From Methyloligella sp. GL2 (lineage in GTDB: Bacteria; Pseudomonadota; Alphaproteobacteria; Rhizobiales; Methyloligellaceae), in NCBI RefSeq assembly GCF_013341275.1, contig NZ_CP054476.1, forward strand, positions 2,282,988 through 2,346,987: a stretch of DNA of 64,000 nt, given 5' to 3'. The position numbers and the translations under genes are program-made. The notes under the pieces were generated by a model. It had not been told where the DNA came from. It searched no databases and was given only the letters and a program-made list of their open reading frames with translations. Shown piece by piece: positions 26,978 through 36,278 of this stretch. Within the stretch, counting starts at the first letter, position 1; each line of letters begins with the position of its first letter.

Positions 26978-28579
26978 CTATTCGATCACCAGATCGCCGA
27001 GATAAGGCATGCCGAGCTGGTTCAGCACGGCGCCGATATCGACCCCTTTGCGCGCGCCCCAGGACAGATGCTGCCATTGCAGCGGCACCATCGCCCCGTC
27101 GTCATAGAGAATGTGCTCGACCCGCTGCAGCAGCTCCGCGCGCGCCTCGCTATCGATGACGGTCTGGCTCTCCAGCGTCAGCTTATCGACCTCGGGGTTG
27201 GAATAATCGCCGGCATTATATTGGCCGTAGCCGGTCTTCGGGTCCGGGGTCATCGCCAGGAACTCGAAGAGGTTGGCAGAGTCCTGCGTATCGGACTGCC
27301 AGCCGATCATCAGCATATCGCCCTCGCGGGCATCGAAACGCTGCCAGTATTGCGCTTTCGGCATGGCCTGCAAATCGACCTTGATGTTGATCTTGGCGAG
27401 CATGGCGGCGACCGCCTGGGCGATGCGGTAATCGCCGGCATAGCGGTTGTTGGGCGCGATCATGGTGATGGAGAAGCCATCCTCGTAGCCCGCCTCGCGC
27501 ATCAGATCCTTGGCCTTGGCCAGATCGTAGCGCGGGGTCAGCGCCGGATCGTGGCCGGCATAGCCGTCCGGGCTCAGCTGTCCCGCCGGGGTGGCGAAGC
27601 CGCGCATGATCTTGGCGACGATGCCTTCGCGGTTGATGGCGTAGTTCACCGCCAGCCGCACCCGCTTATCCTTGAAGGCCGGCACGCGGTCCTGATTGAG
27701 CTCGAAGGTCAGGATGCGCGTGCTTTCCATGGTGATGAGATCGCAACAATCGGCGGCGCGCAGGCGGTCCAGATCGCCGGGCGGCACGGGCGCGATGAAG
27801 TCGACGTCGCCGGCCAGCAGTGCTGCGACGCGGGTCGCCGGCTCGCGGATTGGGGTGAAGACGATGCGCTGCACATTGCCGGGCGACTGCTTGTCCCAGT
27901 AATCGTCGAAGCGCTTCAGCACCAGCTTCACCCCCTGCTCGCGCTTGACCACCATGAACGGGCCGGTGCCGGAGACATGGGTGGAGGCGAAAGAGGCGCC
28001 GTGCTTGACGATGGCGTCCTTGGCCTCGCCGCGCTCATCCTCGCCGGAATAGAAGGCCTGATCCATCGGGAAGATGTAGGTGGCGAGATTCAGCACCAGC
28101 GGATACGGCTTCTTGGTGATCAGATCGACGGTGAGATTGTCGATCACCCGCGCGCCCTCGAACGGCTCGAACAGCGCCTTGAAGTCGGGGCTGCGCTTCA
28201 GCCGGTTCAGGGTCCAAACCACGTCATTGGCGGTCAGCTCGCGCCCGGAATGAAACTTCACGCCGGGACGCAGATAGAAGCGCGTGGTGCGCTCGTCGAT
28301 CTGCTCCCATCGTGTGGCGAGCCGCGGCTGCAGCTTCATCTCCGTATCGAAGCGCAGCAGCGGATCGAACAGAAGATGCGACATCTGCAAGGTGGCGCCG
28401 GAGAGCTGTTCGTGAGGATCGAGGGAGACGGGATCGGCGTCATAGGCCATGCGCAGCGTCTTGCCGCCCGCCGCAATGGCAGGCGAGACACCGAAGCTTT
28501 GTCCCGGCGCAAGCAGCCCCGCCGCGGTAACAGCAAGGACAAGGCTGGTCAGGAGGAGGAGACGCGTCAGAAAACCCAT
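26978..28579 (-). CDS. Periplasmic peptide-type solute-binding protein, family 5
   Basis: A 533-residue periplasmic binding protein. A signal peptide (residues about 1-37, ending SPAIAAG) is followed by TLRMAYDADPVSLDPHEQLSG, the family 5 entry motif, and later by GATLQMSHLLFDPLL, FHSGRELTANDVVWTLNR and AINREGIVAK. It delivers an oligopeptide-like or other ligand to the two permeases encoded just downstream. The gene is divergent from bioD. Ligand cannot be predicted; family 5 also covers nickel, glutathione and opine binders. Confidence 0.93.
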   Translation of the reverse strand: MGFLTRLLLLTSLVLAVTAAGLLAPGQSFGVSPAIAAGGKTLRMAYDADPVSLDPHEQLSGATLQMSHLLFDPLLRFDTEMKLQPRLATRWEQIDERTTRFYLRPGVKFHSGRELTANDVVWTLNRLKRSPDFKALFEPFEGARVIDNLTVDLITKKPYPLVLNLATYIFPMDQAFYSGEDERGEAKDAIVKHGASFASTHVSGTGPFMVVKREQGVKLVLKRFDDYWDKQSPGNVQRIVFTPIREPATRVAALLAGDVDFIAPVPPGDLDRLRAADCCDLITMESTRILTFELNQDRVPAFKDKRVRLAVNYAINREGIVAKIMRGFATPAGQLSPDGYAGHDPALTPRYDLAKAKDLMREAGYEDGFSITMIAPNNRYAGDYRIAQAVAAMLAKINIKVDLQAMPKAQYWQRFDAREGDMLMIGWQSDTQDSANLFEFLAMTPDPKTGYGQYNAGDYSNPEVDKLTLESQTVIDSEARAELLQRVEHILYDDGAMVPLQWQHLSWGARKGVDIGAVLNQLGMPYLGDLVIE

Positions 28580-28788
28580 TTCACCAATTCAATACTCCGG
28601 GAGCGGGCAGCCGCATAGCCTGGACTAAGCCTATGGTTGCGGGCAAAGGGGCAATTGGCCGCTTTTTCTACCCATGTCGGTTCCCTCGCCGGTATCCCTT
28701 GTCGCTGCCCCTTGTAACGCGGGGCGAGCCGGATAAAGTCGCGGCGCGGCGCGAGAGCGCCCCGTTGAGAACAGGAGCGCGCATCGCA

Positions 28789-29421
28789 GTGCAAGGATTT
28801 TTCGTCACCGGAACCGATACGGATATCGGCAAGACAGTGGTCTCCGCCTGGCTGACGACGCATCTTGGCGCCAAATATTGGAAGCCGGTGCAGGCGGGCA
28901 TCGAGGGCGAGACCGACACCCAGAAGGTGACGCGGCTCGCCGAGCTTTCCGCCGACCGGGTGGTGCCGGAGACTTACGTGCTGCCCGACCCGCTCTCCCC
29001 GCATGAGGCGGCGCGCCGGGCCGAGACCGAGATCGACCTCACCACCTTCAAGCTGCCGGAGACCGACGACTTCATCGTCGTCGAGGGCGCCGGCGGCCTC
29101 TTGGTGCCGCTCAACGACAGCGAGCTGGTCGCCGATCTCGCGGAGGACCTGCATTTGCCGCTGATCGTGGTCGCCCGCTCCGGCCTCGGCACCATCAACC
29201 ACACTTTGCTCACCCTGGAGGCGGCACGCCGGCGCGGCCTGACCATCGCCGGCGTGATCATGGTGGGGCCGGAAATGCCCCATAACCGCGCGGCGATCGA
29301 ACGCTACGGAAAGACCCAAGTGATCGCCGAAATTCCCCTCTTCGAGACTCTGGACCATGCCGCGCTTCGCGCGATACAGCCCGAGCTCGATCTCACCAAG
29401 CTTGCTCAAATTACTCAATGA
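28789..29421 (+). CDS. bioD: Dethiobiotin synthetase
   Basis: A 210-residue ATP-dependent carboxylase that closes the ureido ring of dethiobiotin. The P-loop GTDTDIGKT is at the N-terminus (about residues 6-14), followed by WKPVQAGIE, EGAGGLLVPL and RSGLGTINHTLLTLEA. GTG 28789 (MQGFFVTGTD) is taken as the start because homologous sequence begins there and AGGAG lies 11 bases upstream; the frame is open further left but does not look coding. It overlaps bioA by 4 bases (ATGA). Confidence 0.92.
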   Translation: MQGFFVTGTDTDIGKTVVSAWLTTHLGAKYWKPVQAGIEGETDTQKVTRLAELSADRVVPETYVLPDPLSPHEAARRAETEIDLTTFKLPETDDFIVVEGAGGLLVPLNDSELVADLAEDLHLPLIVVARSGLGTINHTLLTLEAARRRGLTIAGVIMVGPEMPHNRAAIERYGKTQVIAEIPLFETLDHAALRAIQPELDLTKLAQITQ

Positions 29422-30764
29422 CATACTCCATCGAAGAACTCCTGGCGCTGGATAAGCGCCATCTCTGGCATCCCTTCACCCAGCACGGCACCGAATCCGC
29501 GCCGCTGCCGATCGTCGGCGCCAAGGCGGCGACCCTCACTCTCGGCGACGGCTCGGAGCTGCTCGACCTCGTCTCGTCGTGGTGGACCTGCACCCACGGT
29601 CACGCCCATCCGGAGCTGAACAAAGCCCTCGCCGAGCAGGCGGAGAAATACGAGCATGTGATGTTCGCCGGTTTCACCCACGAGCCGGCGGTGGAGGTGG
29701 CGGCCCGCGTCTGCGCGCTGATGCCGGGCGACCTCAACAAGGTTTTCTATTCCGACGACGGCTCCACCGCGGTCGAGGTGGCGCTGAAGATGGCCTATCA
29801 GCATTGGGTCAATCGGGGCGAGCCGCGCACCGCGTTCCTCGCCTTCGACGGCGCCTATCACGGCGACACGGTCGGCGCCATGGCGGTTGGCCGCGGCTCG
29901 GAGTTCTTCACCCTGTTCCACGACCTCCTCTGCGAGGTGAAGGTGGTCCCCTACCCCTATACCTGGAACAACGATCCGGACGTGCAGGCGAAAGAGGATG
30001 CCGCGGTCGAGGCGCTGGAGAAGCTGATTGCCGAGATGCCGGGCAAATTCGCCGGGATGATCATCGAGCCGCTGATCCAGGGCGCCGGGGGCATGCGGGT
30101 GTCGCGGCCGGAATTTTTGAAGCGCATCGTGGAGACGGCGCAAGCGGCCGGCATTCTGGTGATCCTCGACGAGGTCGCCACCGGGTTCGGCCGCACCGGC
30201 ACCATGTTCGCCCATCAGCAGGCGGGCATCACGCCGGATATGGTCTGCCTCTCAAAATGTCTCACGGCCGGCTATCTGCCGATGGCGGCGACGGTGGTGC
30301 GCGACGAGGTCTATGACAGCTTCATCGGCGAGAGCTTCAACAAGGCGCTGGCCCACGGCCATTCCTTCACCGCCAATCCGCTGGCTTGCGCGGTGGCGCG
30401 GCGCTCCTTGCAGCTTTTCGAGGAGGAAGGAACGCTCGCTCGCATCGGCGAGATCGTCGCCAAGCACAAAGCCTTCCTGGAGAGCATCGCCTCGCGCCCC
30501 GATGTGGAGAAGACCCGCCAGGCGGGCACCATCATGGCCTTCGATATCGTCGGCACCGGAAGCTATCAGTCGACCCAGAGCCGGAGCTTGCGCGATTGGT
30601 TCTTGGGCAACGGGCTGAATATCCGCCCGCTCGGCACCACGGTTTATCTGATGCCGCCCTTCTGCATCACCGATGCGGAGCTTACCCGCGCCTATAGCGG
30701 CATCATCGAGGGGCTGGACCGGCTGGCCGCCAACGAGCTCTCCATGGACGACAGGCGTCCGTAG
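29418..30764 (+). CDS. bioA: Adenosylmethionine-8-amino-7-oxononanoate aminotransferase
   Basis: A 448-residue class III PLP aminotransferase that makes 7,8-diaminopelargonate using SAM as amino donor. It opens with DKRHLWHPFTQH, the BioA-specific signature, then WWTCTHGHAHPELN, YSDDGSTAVEVALKMA, DEVATGFGRTG and the PLP Lys K280 in LSKCLTAGYLPM. Translation is coupled to bioD. Its last 73 bases overlap the 3' end of the convergent bioC gene. Confidence 0.96.
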   Translation: MTYSIEELLALDKRHLWHPFTQHGTESAPLPIVGAKAATLTLGDGSELLDLVSSWWTCTHGHAHPELNKALAEQAEKYEHVMFAGFTHEPAVEVAARVCALMPGDLNKVFYSDDGSTAVEVALKMAYQHWVNRGEPRTAFLAFDGAYHGDTVGAMAVGRGSEFFTLFHDLLCEVKVVPYPYTWNNDPDVQAKEDAAVEALEKLIAEMPGKFAGMIIEPLIQGAGGMRVSRPEFLKRIVETAQAAGILVILDEVATGFGRTGTMFAHQQAGITPDMVCLSKCLTAGYLPMAATVVRDEVYDSFIGESFNKALAHGHSFTANPLACAVARRSLQLFEEEGTLARIGEIVAKHKAFLESIASRPDVEKTRQAGTIMAFDIVGTGSYQSTQSRSLRDWFLGNGLNIRPLGTTVYLMPPFCITDAELTRAYSGIIEGLDRLAANELSMDDRRP

Positions 30765-31498
30765 ACAATCTCCCAGGTGACCTTGCCGCCATGGGATCTC
30801 TCCAGGCGGCGAAGCGCCCGGCGCAGCGCGCCGGGCGGCAGGGAGCGATACCCTTCCGCCGGGGTGATCCCGCCGATGGCTTTCAGCCGGCGCAGGAAGG
30901 CGAGCCCGTCCTGCTCCATGACCAGGGCCTCGCTGTCCTTCACGCCGGGCAGAGGCGGCAGCGGCACGATCCCATCGGGCAGGCCTTCGGCGGCGAGCGC
31001 GGCGCGCCATTCGGCGAAGCAATTCTCGCCGAGCCCGGCATAGACCAGCGCGCCGCCGGGCTTCAGATGGGCGCGCAAGGCTTGCAGGGAGGCGGCCGGA
31101 TCGGCGAGCCAATGCAGGCTCATGCTGGTGGCGATGAGATCGTAGCGCTCCAGATCGCCCGGCGCGTTAGCGTCGACCTCCACGAACCGCCGCGGCGCAG
31201 TGCCGATATGGGCGATATTGCGCTTGGCCTCGGCGAGCATCCCCTTCGACAGGTCGCTGAAGGTGAAGTCGCCATCCGGGTACTCAGCAAGAAGATAGCG
31301 GCTGAACAGGCCGGTGCCGCAGGCGAGCTCCAGCACTTTCGGCGCCTCGAGCTGGGGCAGCGAAGCAGCGAGCTTTGCGGCGACCATGCGCTGCAGCTCC
31401 GCATGGGTCTCGTAGGCATGCGCATTGCGGCCGAAGCTTGCCGCCACACGGGCGGGCTTCGGAGCGGTCTTTCGCATTCTGTCGGCGCTCGATGCCAT
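30692..31498 (-). CDS. bioC: Malonyl-ACP O-methyltransferase
   Basis: A 268-residue SAM-dependent methyltransferase that masks malonyl-ACP so fatty acid enzymes can build the pimeloyl chain. Motif I is VLELACGTGLFSRYLL (near residues 53-68), followed by acidic FSDLSKGML and SMSLHWLADPAASL, the BioC-type post-motif. ATG 31498 is one base after the stop of bioH. The C-terminal 24 residues (from about SSMESSLAASRS) are coded opposite the end of bioA, so the tail is probably not functionally constrained. Ends convergent with bioA. Confidence 0.88.
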   Translation of the reverse strand: MASSADRMRKTAPKPARVAASFGRNAHAYETHAELQRMVAAKLAASLPQLEAPKVLELACGTGLFSRYLLAEYPDGDFTFSDLSKGMLAEAKRNIAHIGTAPRRFVEVDANAPGDLERYDLIATSMSLHWLADPAASLQALRAHLKPGGALVYAGLGENCFAEWRAALAAEGLPDGIVPLPPLPGVKDSEALVMEQDGLAFLRRLKAIGGITPAEGYRSLPPGALRRALRRLERSHGGKVTWEIVYGRLSSMESSLAASRSSPSMMPL

Positions 31499-31499
31499 A

Positions 31500-32135
31500 T
31501 CAGCCGTCGATACTCTTCGAAAATTCCAAGATCTTTTCCGCACACCATTTCGGATGGCGCAGCGGCAATGCGTGCCCGGCCTCCGCCGACCAGACCACCG
31601 CATCGCCCCAAATGGCGTCGCTCATGGCTTGCGGCACGATCGGATCGTCCTTGGAGGCAAGCGCCAGAACCGGCGCTTTGAGGCTTTCTCGCGCCTCCGT
31701 TTCCTCCCATTGCATCAGCCAGTCCAGCCCTTCGGCCAATCTTTCTTGCCGGAGCGCTTCGGCGGGCGCGAAATCCGGGACGCCGCAGCTTTGCCAGAAC
31801 ATCTGCATCAGGGAGAGCGGATCGCGGGACAGCGCCTTCTGCATGGAGCGGACGCGGGCCATCCCGACATGGGCGGCGAAACGGTCGAAGCCCTGTAGGC
31901 TGACCAGGCCGCGGAAGTTTCTACGTCTTTCATGCAAGAGCCAAAGCACGCCCAAAGAATGGCCGACGGCAATGGCGTCTTGCGGCCATTCGTCCGAGGG
32001 GCTCAAGGCTTGCCCGCCGCCTGCGACGAAGCCGAGATCGACGCGCGAGACTTCCGCGTCATCCGGCAGATGGGCGATGAGCGGATCGAAAATGCCGGGG
32101 TGGAAGCCCCAGCCATGGACGAGAACGAAGCGCAT
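31500..32135 (-). CDS. bioH: Pimeloyl-ACP methyl ester esterase-like alpha/beta hydrolase
   Basis: A compact 211-residue alpha/beta hydrolase. The oxyanion segment VLVHGWGFHPGIFDPL, nucleophile elbow GHSLGVLW (Ser about 59), Asp in SKDDPIVP and His in EAGHALPLRHP make a full catalytic set. It lies between bioF and bioC with gaps of 6 and 1 bases, so it most probably demethylates pimeloyl-ACP methyl ester. It is smaller than E. coli BioH; the name is by role, and it may belong to another of the several esterase families that fill this step. Confidence 0.78.
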   Translation of the reverse strand: MRFVLVHGWGFHPGIFDPLIAHLPDDAEVSRVDLGFVAGGGQALSPSDEWPQDAIAVGHSLGVLWLLHERRRNFRGLVSLQGFDRFAAHVGMARVRSMQKALSRDPLSLMQMFWQSCGVPDFAPAEALRQERLAEGLDWLMQWEETEARESLKAPVLALASKDDPIVPQAMSDAIWGDAVVWSAEAGHALPLRHPKWCAEKILEFSKSIDG

Positions 32136-32141
32136 GGAGGT

Positions 32142-33338
32142 CTATTCCGCCGCGAGCGGCCCTTCGGGAAGCGTGTCGCGCTCCCGCGCCAGCACCGAAA
32201 GAAGTCCGTCGATATCGGCCTCGGTATGGGCGGCGTTGAAGGCGAAGCGAAGCCGCGCGGTGCCGGCCGGCACGGTGGGTGGGCGGATGGCGGTGACCCA
32301 ATAGCCGTTGGCCTTCAGGCTGCGGCTGAGATTATTGGCGGCCTCGGCGGTACCGACGATGACGGGGACGATCTGGCTGGCCGAAGCGCCGGTCTCCAGC
32401 TTCAGCATCTTGGCGCCTTCGCGGAAGCGATTGGCGAGGTTCGCGACGTGGGCACGCTCGGCGGAAAGCTGCGGGATCAAGTCGAGCGCCGCATCCATGG
32501 CGCCGAGCACCGAAGGCGGCAGCGCGGTGGAATAGATCAGCCCGCCGCAGCGATTGATCAGATAATCCTTCACCGTCTCGGAGCAGGCGATATAGGCGCC
32601 GAACCCGCCCAAAGCCTTGGAAAACGTGCCGATGACGATATCGGCCCCGCCACTGAGGCCCTCGCCCGCCTCGCCCATGATGCCGGTGCCGTGGGCATCG
32701 TCGACCACCAGCGTCGCCTCGTGCTTGCGGGAAAGCTCGGCGATCGCATCGATATCGGCGATATCGCCATCCATGGAGAAGACGCTCTCGGTGAGGATAA
32801 ATTTCGGGGCCTCGTCCTCGCTGCGCTTGTCCAGAAGCTCGGCGAGATGGGCGGTCTCCAGATGGCGGTAGCGCTGCTGGCGGATACCGGCCGCGGCGCA
32901 GCCGAAATGCATCGAGGCATGATTGAGCCGGTCTGAGAAAACGGTGGGCTCGGCGCCAAGCACGGCGCGGTCAAGCAGCGCCTGGAGCCCGGCAGCATTG
33001 GCCTGGAAGCCCGACGCCATGACAAGCGCGGCAGGCTTGCCTTTCAGCAAAGCGAGCTTTGCCTCCAGATCGGCGAAGGCGGGCAGATTGCCTGTCACCA
33101 GACGCGATGCGCCCGATCCCGCCCCGTAGGCCTCCAGCCATTCCTTGGCGCGAGCGATCAGCTCGGGCCGGAAACGCAAGGCCAGATAGTCGTTGCTGGA
33201 AAAATTGATATAGCTGCGCCCGGCCACATTCAGGCTGCGGGCGCCCTCCGGCGCACTGTCGATCAGCTGGCGCCAGAGCCCTTCGCCCGCCCGGTCTGCG
33301 AGATATGCGCCGTAGCGGCTTTCACTCCTGCTCATCAT
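32142..33338 (-). CDS. bioF: 8-amino-7-oxononanoate synthase
   Basis: A 398-residue fold-type I PLP enzyme that condenses pimeloyl-ACP with alanine. Motifs include INFSSNDYLALRF, GAGSGASRLVTGN, FSDRLNHASMHFG, VVDDAHGTGIMG and the PLP Lys in GTFSKALGGFGAY. Length is standard. It is the first gene of the leftward bioF-bioH-bioC unit, and is divergent from bioB with a 47-base spacer. Confidence 0.96.
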   Translation of the reverse strand: MMSRSESRYGAYLADRAGEGLWRQLIDSAPEGARSLNVAGRSYINFSSNDYLALRFRPELIARAKEWLEAYGAGSGASRLVTGNLPAFADLEAKLALLKGKPAALVMASGFQANAAGLQALLDRAVLGAEPTVFSDRLNHASMHFGCAAAGIRQQRYRHLETAHLAELLDKRSEDEAPKFILTESVFSMDGDIADIDAIAELSRKHEATLVVDDAHGTGIMGEAGEGLSGGADIVIGTFSKALGGFGAYIACSETVKDYLINRCGGLIYSTALPPSVLGAMDAALDLIPQLSAERAHVANLANRFREGAKMLKLETGASASQIVPVIVGTAEAANNLSRSLKANGYWVTAIRPPTVPAGTARLRFAFNAAHTEADIDGLLSVLARERDTLPEGPLAAE

Positions 33339-33385
33339 CCTGTATTAGCGAAGGCTTGTCCTTGCAGCAATGAAGAGCGCCAATC

Positions 33386-34477
33386 GTGCTTGATTTCCCC
33401 GAAACGCCGAATTCTGCCAACCCCCTAGCCGACGAGGCTCAGTCCCGCGCCGAGGCCATCGAGTCCGCCGATCTCCGCCATGATTGGGAGACGGCCGAGA
33501 TTCTGGACCTTCTGACCGCGCCGCTGATGGAGCTTCTGGACCAGGCCCGCGCCACCCATCGCCGCTTCCACAAGGACGGCACGGTGCAGCTGGCGAGCCT
33601 GCTGTCGATCAAGACCGGGGCCTGCCCGGAAGACTGCAAATACTGCCCGCAGAGCGCCCATTACGCCAAAAAGACCGGGCTGCCGCGGGAGACCTTGCTG
33701 GACGTAGACGACGTGCTGTCCAAGGCGGCGCGAGCGCGCGAGGCCGGCGCCAGCCGCTTCTGCATGGGCGCCGCCTGGCGCCAGGTGCGCGACGGGGCGG
33801 AGTTCGACAAGGTTCTGGAGATGGTGCGCGGCGTGCGCTCCATGGGTATGGAGGCTTGCGTCACCCTCGGCATGTTGACGGAAGAGCAAGCCGAACGCCT
33901 GGCCGAAGCCGGGCTCACCGCCTACAACCACAATCTCGATACCTCGCAGGAATATTATGACAAGATCATCACCACCCGGACCTTCCAGGACCGGCTGGAC
34001 ACGATCGGTCATGTGCGCAAAGCCGGCGTGGAAGTCTGCTGCGGCGGCATTATCGGGATGGGCGAGACGCTAGAAGACCGCGCCAGCCTGCTGCGCAGCC
34101 TCGCCGAGCTGGAGCCTCATCCCGAAAGCGTGCCGATCAACGCGCTGGTGCCGGTGGACGGCACGCCGCTGGCCGGCCGCTCCAAGGTCGATCCCATCGA
34201 GCTGGTGCGGATGATCGCCACGGCCCGCATCGTGATGCCGCTGTCGCGGGTCCGGCTCTCGGCGGGACGCGCCAATCTCTCCAAGGAATCGCAGCTGCTC
34301 TGCCTGATGGCGGGCGCCAACTCGATCTTCTACGGCGAGAAGCTGCTGACCACCGACAATAACGACACCACCGAGGATCTGGCGCTGATCGAGCAGGCCG
34401 GCCTGGTGGTGGAAGCGCCGGATGCCTCGGAGGCCTGCGGCTGCGGCAAGCCTGCCGGCTCTTGCGGCGACCATTAG
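33386..34477 (+). CDS. bioB: Biotin synthase
   Basis: A 363-residue radical SAM enzyme inserting sulfur into dethiobiotin. The radical SAM cluster motif CPEDCKYC has C80, C84 and C87, and the ligands of the sacrificial 2Fe-2S cluster are in [15 protein letters not shown] and [14 protein letters not shown], with the Arg ligand in [11 protein letters not shown]. The C-terminus carries an extra Cys-rich end ([10 protein letters not shown]). GTG 33386 is the start; no in-frame ATG is closer. It is divergent from bioF and followed by the aminotransferase gene after 12 bases. Confidence 0.96.
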   Translation: MLDFPETPNSANPLADEAQSRAEAIESADLRHDWETAEILDLLTAPLMELLDQARATHRRFHKDGTVQLASLLSIKTGACPEDCKYCPQSAHYAKKTGLPRETLLDVDDVLSKAARAREAGASRFCMGAAWRQVRDGAEFDKVLEMVRGVRSMGMEACVTLGMLTEEQAERLAEAGLTAYNHNLDTSQEYYDKIITTRTFQDRLDTIGHVRKAGVEVCCGGIIGMGETLEDRASLLRSLAELEPHPESVPINALVPVDGTPLAGRSKVDPIELVRMIATARIVMPLSRVRLSAGRANLSKESQLLCLMAGANSIFYGEKLLTTDNNDTTEDLALIEQAGLVVEAPDASEACGCGKPAGSCGDH

Positions 34478-34489
34478 AGCATCCGAGAG

Positions 34490-35341
34490 ATGGGCCGCAC
34501 GGTCTATGTGAACGGCGCCTATCTCCCGGAGGAAGACGCGACAGTTTCCGTCTTCGATCGCGGTTTCCTGTTCGCCGACGGCGTCTATGAGGTTTGCGCG
34601 GTGCTCGGCGGCAAGCCGGTCGATTTCGATTATCACCTCAGCCGCCTCGCCCGCTCCTTGGGCGAGCTGCAGATCCCAGCACCGCTCAGCGACGACGAAC
34701 TGCGCGTCCTGCATGCGGAGCTGATCGCGCGGAATGCTCTCGACGAGGGTATCGTCTATCTGGAGATCACCCGCGGTGCGGCGGATCGCGACTTCGCCTT
34801 CCCCAAAGGGCTGACGCCCACCGTCGTCGCCTTCACCCAAGCCAAGACATTGGCCGATAATCCGGCCGCCGAAACCGGCGTGAAAGTGGTGACCATCCCG
34901 GATATCCGCTGGAAGCGGCGGGATATCAAATCGGTGGCGCTGCTGCCCCAGACCATGGGTAAGCAGGAGGCGAAATCCCGCGGCGCTTACGAGGCCTGGA
35001 TGGTGGAGGACGGATTCGTCACCGAAGGCACCTCCTCGACGGCGTTCATCGTGGATGCGGAGGGTGTGCTGCGCACCCAGCCGCTCGGGCATCAGATCCT
35101 GCCCGGCGTGACGCGGCGGCAATTGCTGGAAATGCTGGCGGCGGAAGATATCCGGATCGAAGAGCGCCCCTTCACCGTGGACGAGGCCAAGGGCGCCCGC
35201 GAGGCTTTCCTCACCGCGGCTTCGGCCTTCGTGCTTCCCATCGTGGAGATCGACGGGGTGACGCTGGGCGACGGCAAGCCGGGCCCGATCTCAACGCGCT
35301 TCCGGGCGCTTTATCTGGCGCATGCCCGAAGCATCGGCTGA
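34490..35341 (+). CDS. Class IV aminotransferase, D-amino acid transaminase type
   Basis: A 283-residue fold-type IV PLP enzyme. FDRGFLFADGVYEV near residues 22-35 and the catalytic Lys K147 in RDIKSVALLP are diagnostic; GTSSTAFIV and the phosphate-binding region LPGVTRRQLLEM follow. This pattern matches D-alanine/D-amino acid transaminases, which exchange amino groups between D-amino acids and 2-oxo acids. It follows bioB by 12 bases and may be cotranscribed; a biotin role is not known. Branched-chain or aminodeoxychorismate lyase activity is a less likely reading. Confidence 0.88.
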   Translation: MGRTVYVNGAYLPEEDATVSVFDRGFLFADGVYEVCAVLGGKPVDFDYHLSRLARSLGELQIPAPLSDDELRVLHAELIARNALDEGIVYLEITRGAADRDFAFPKGLTPTVVAFTQAKTLADNPAAETGVKVVTIPDIRWKRRDIKSVALLPQTMGKQEAKSRGAYEAWMVEDGFVTEGTSSTAFIVDAEGVLRTQPLGHQILPGVTRRQLLEMLAAEDIRIEERPFTVDEAKGAREAFLTAASAFVLPIVEIDGVTLGDGKPGPISTRFRALYLAHARSIG

Positions 35342-35436
35342 GATCCGGCCGAGCACTCGCGTCGCTTTCCACCCGCGACCCGCAAGAAAAAACGCTATCG
35401 CCGGAAACCGGTCGCCAATATCGGCGTTAACCGGCC

Positions 35437-35616
35437 ATGACAAACTTACTTTATTGGCTCGTCTATCATGTGGATCTCGGTCCCTTCGGCCAGCGCGCGA
35501 TGCGTATGGCCGTGCAGAGCTGGCTCCGGCGCGACGCCAGGGCCAACGAGCCAAATCCGCTGCGCGTTGCCTTGAATGGAATAAATCCCGCCCGCATGCA
35601 GAAACTTGGCAATTAG
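35437..35616 (+). CDS. Possible small ORF, 59 residues
   Basis: ATG 35437 to TAG 35614-35616 encodes MTNLLYWLVYHVDLGPFG then a basic region. It is amphipathic at the start with later GC-ending codons, but has no clear ribosome binding site and no recognised family. It occupies most of the 35342-35657 spacer, which otherwise shows nothing. It may be a decayed gene or chance. Confidence 0.2.
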   Translation: MTNLLYWLVYHVDLGPFGQRAMRMAVQSWLRRDARANEPNPLRVALNGINPARMQKLGN

Positions 35617-35657
35617 GCGCCGCAACAGAGCCGTATACCAGCGTCGCCCGCGGCGCG

Positions 35658-36278
35658 TCAGACGTTTGACCCGGCAAGATCTTCGACGATATCCGCCAGG
35701 CGCTGCATGCCCTTTCCGGTGAGCTCGACGGACTCGCCCTCCAGGATCTTGGCCTCGGTGATCGCGCCCCGGAACAGACCCGCATTGTGCTTCAGCGTCT
35801 TGTTGAAATTGCCGTCATAGAGGCCGGCATCTCTGACCGCGTCGCGCAACTCTGGGTAAGCAATCTTGATCCTGTCGTTGCGCAGGCCGTTCTCCAGCAA
35901 CACCATCATGACCTTCTGCAGCTGGGCCCGCGATTTGACCTTCGTCTTGATCTTGTAGACGGCCAGAATTGGATCGTGATCGATCAGGAACAGCTTGTGC
36001 AGCTGCGCCGACGAAACCCCATACTTGCGCGCGAAGACCGCAACGCTCCCCGGCAGTTCGCGCTCGCCAGTCTCCTGCAAGCTCCCATTCGCAGCCAGAC
36101 CGACATTCGAACGCGGTATCGGAACCTTGCCCTGAGGATTAACCTTAGGCAGGTCCGCAAATGCGACGCCAAACAGAAGTTCAAAGCATCTTGCTTTGAG
36201 TGGTTCCGGGCATTCCTCCACAATAGAGAGAATCTCCGTTACCTGTCGCCTCGCGGCTTTGAAATCGAAATCCCTCAC
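35658..36278 (-). CDS. Unrecognised protein with helix-turn-helix-like segments
   Basis: A 206-residue protein I do not recognise. GTG 36278 has AGGTGA five bases upstream. A first part (residues about 1-75) is helical then Pro/Asn-rich. The second part has GSVAVFARKYGVSSAQLHKLF, which looks like a helix-turn-helix, and a C-terminal region (KVKSRAQLQKVMMVLLENG, then ELRDAVRDAGL, then ELTGKGMQRLADIVEDL) with the winged-helix pattern of tandem small DNA-binding domains. It lies in an A+T-enriched patch next to nuclease remnants. It could be a regulator of that patch; this is inference. Confidence 0.65.
   Translation of the reverse strand: MRDFDFKAARRQVTEILSIVEECPEPLKARCFELLFGVAFADLPKVNPQGKVPIPRSNVGLAANGSLQETGERELPGSVAVFARKYGVSSAQLHKLFLIDHDPILAVYKIKTKVKSRAQLQKVMMVLLENGLRNDRIKIAYPELRDAVRDAGLYDGNFNKTLKHNAGLFRGAITEAKILEGESVELTGKGMQRLADIVEDLAGSNV

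Noticed and set aside
26729..28618. A 629-codon rightward open frame opposite the peptide-binding protein
   Set aside because: Antisense to a gene with signal peptide and family 5 motifs; no motif of its own.
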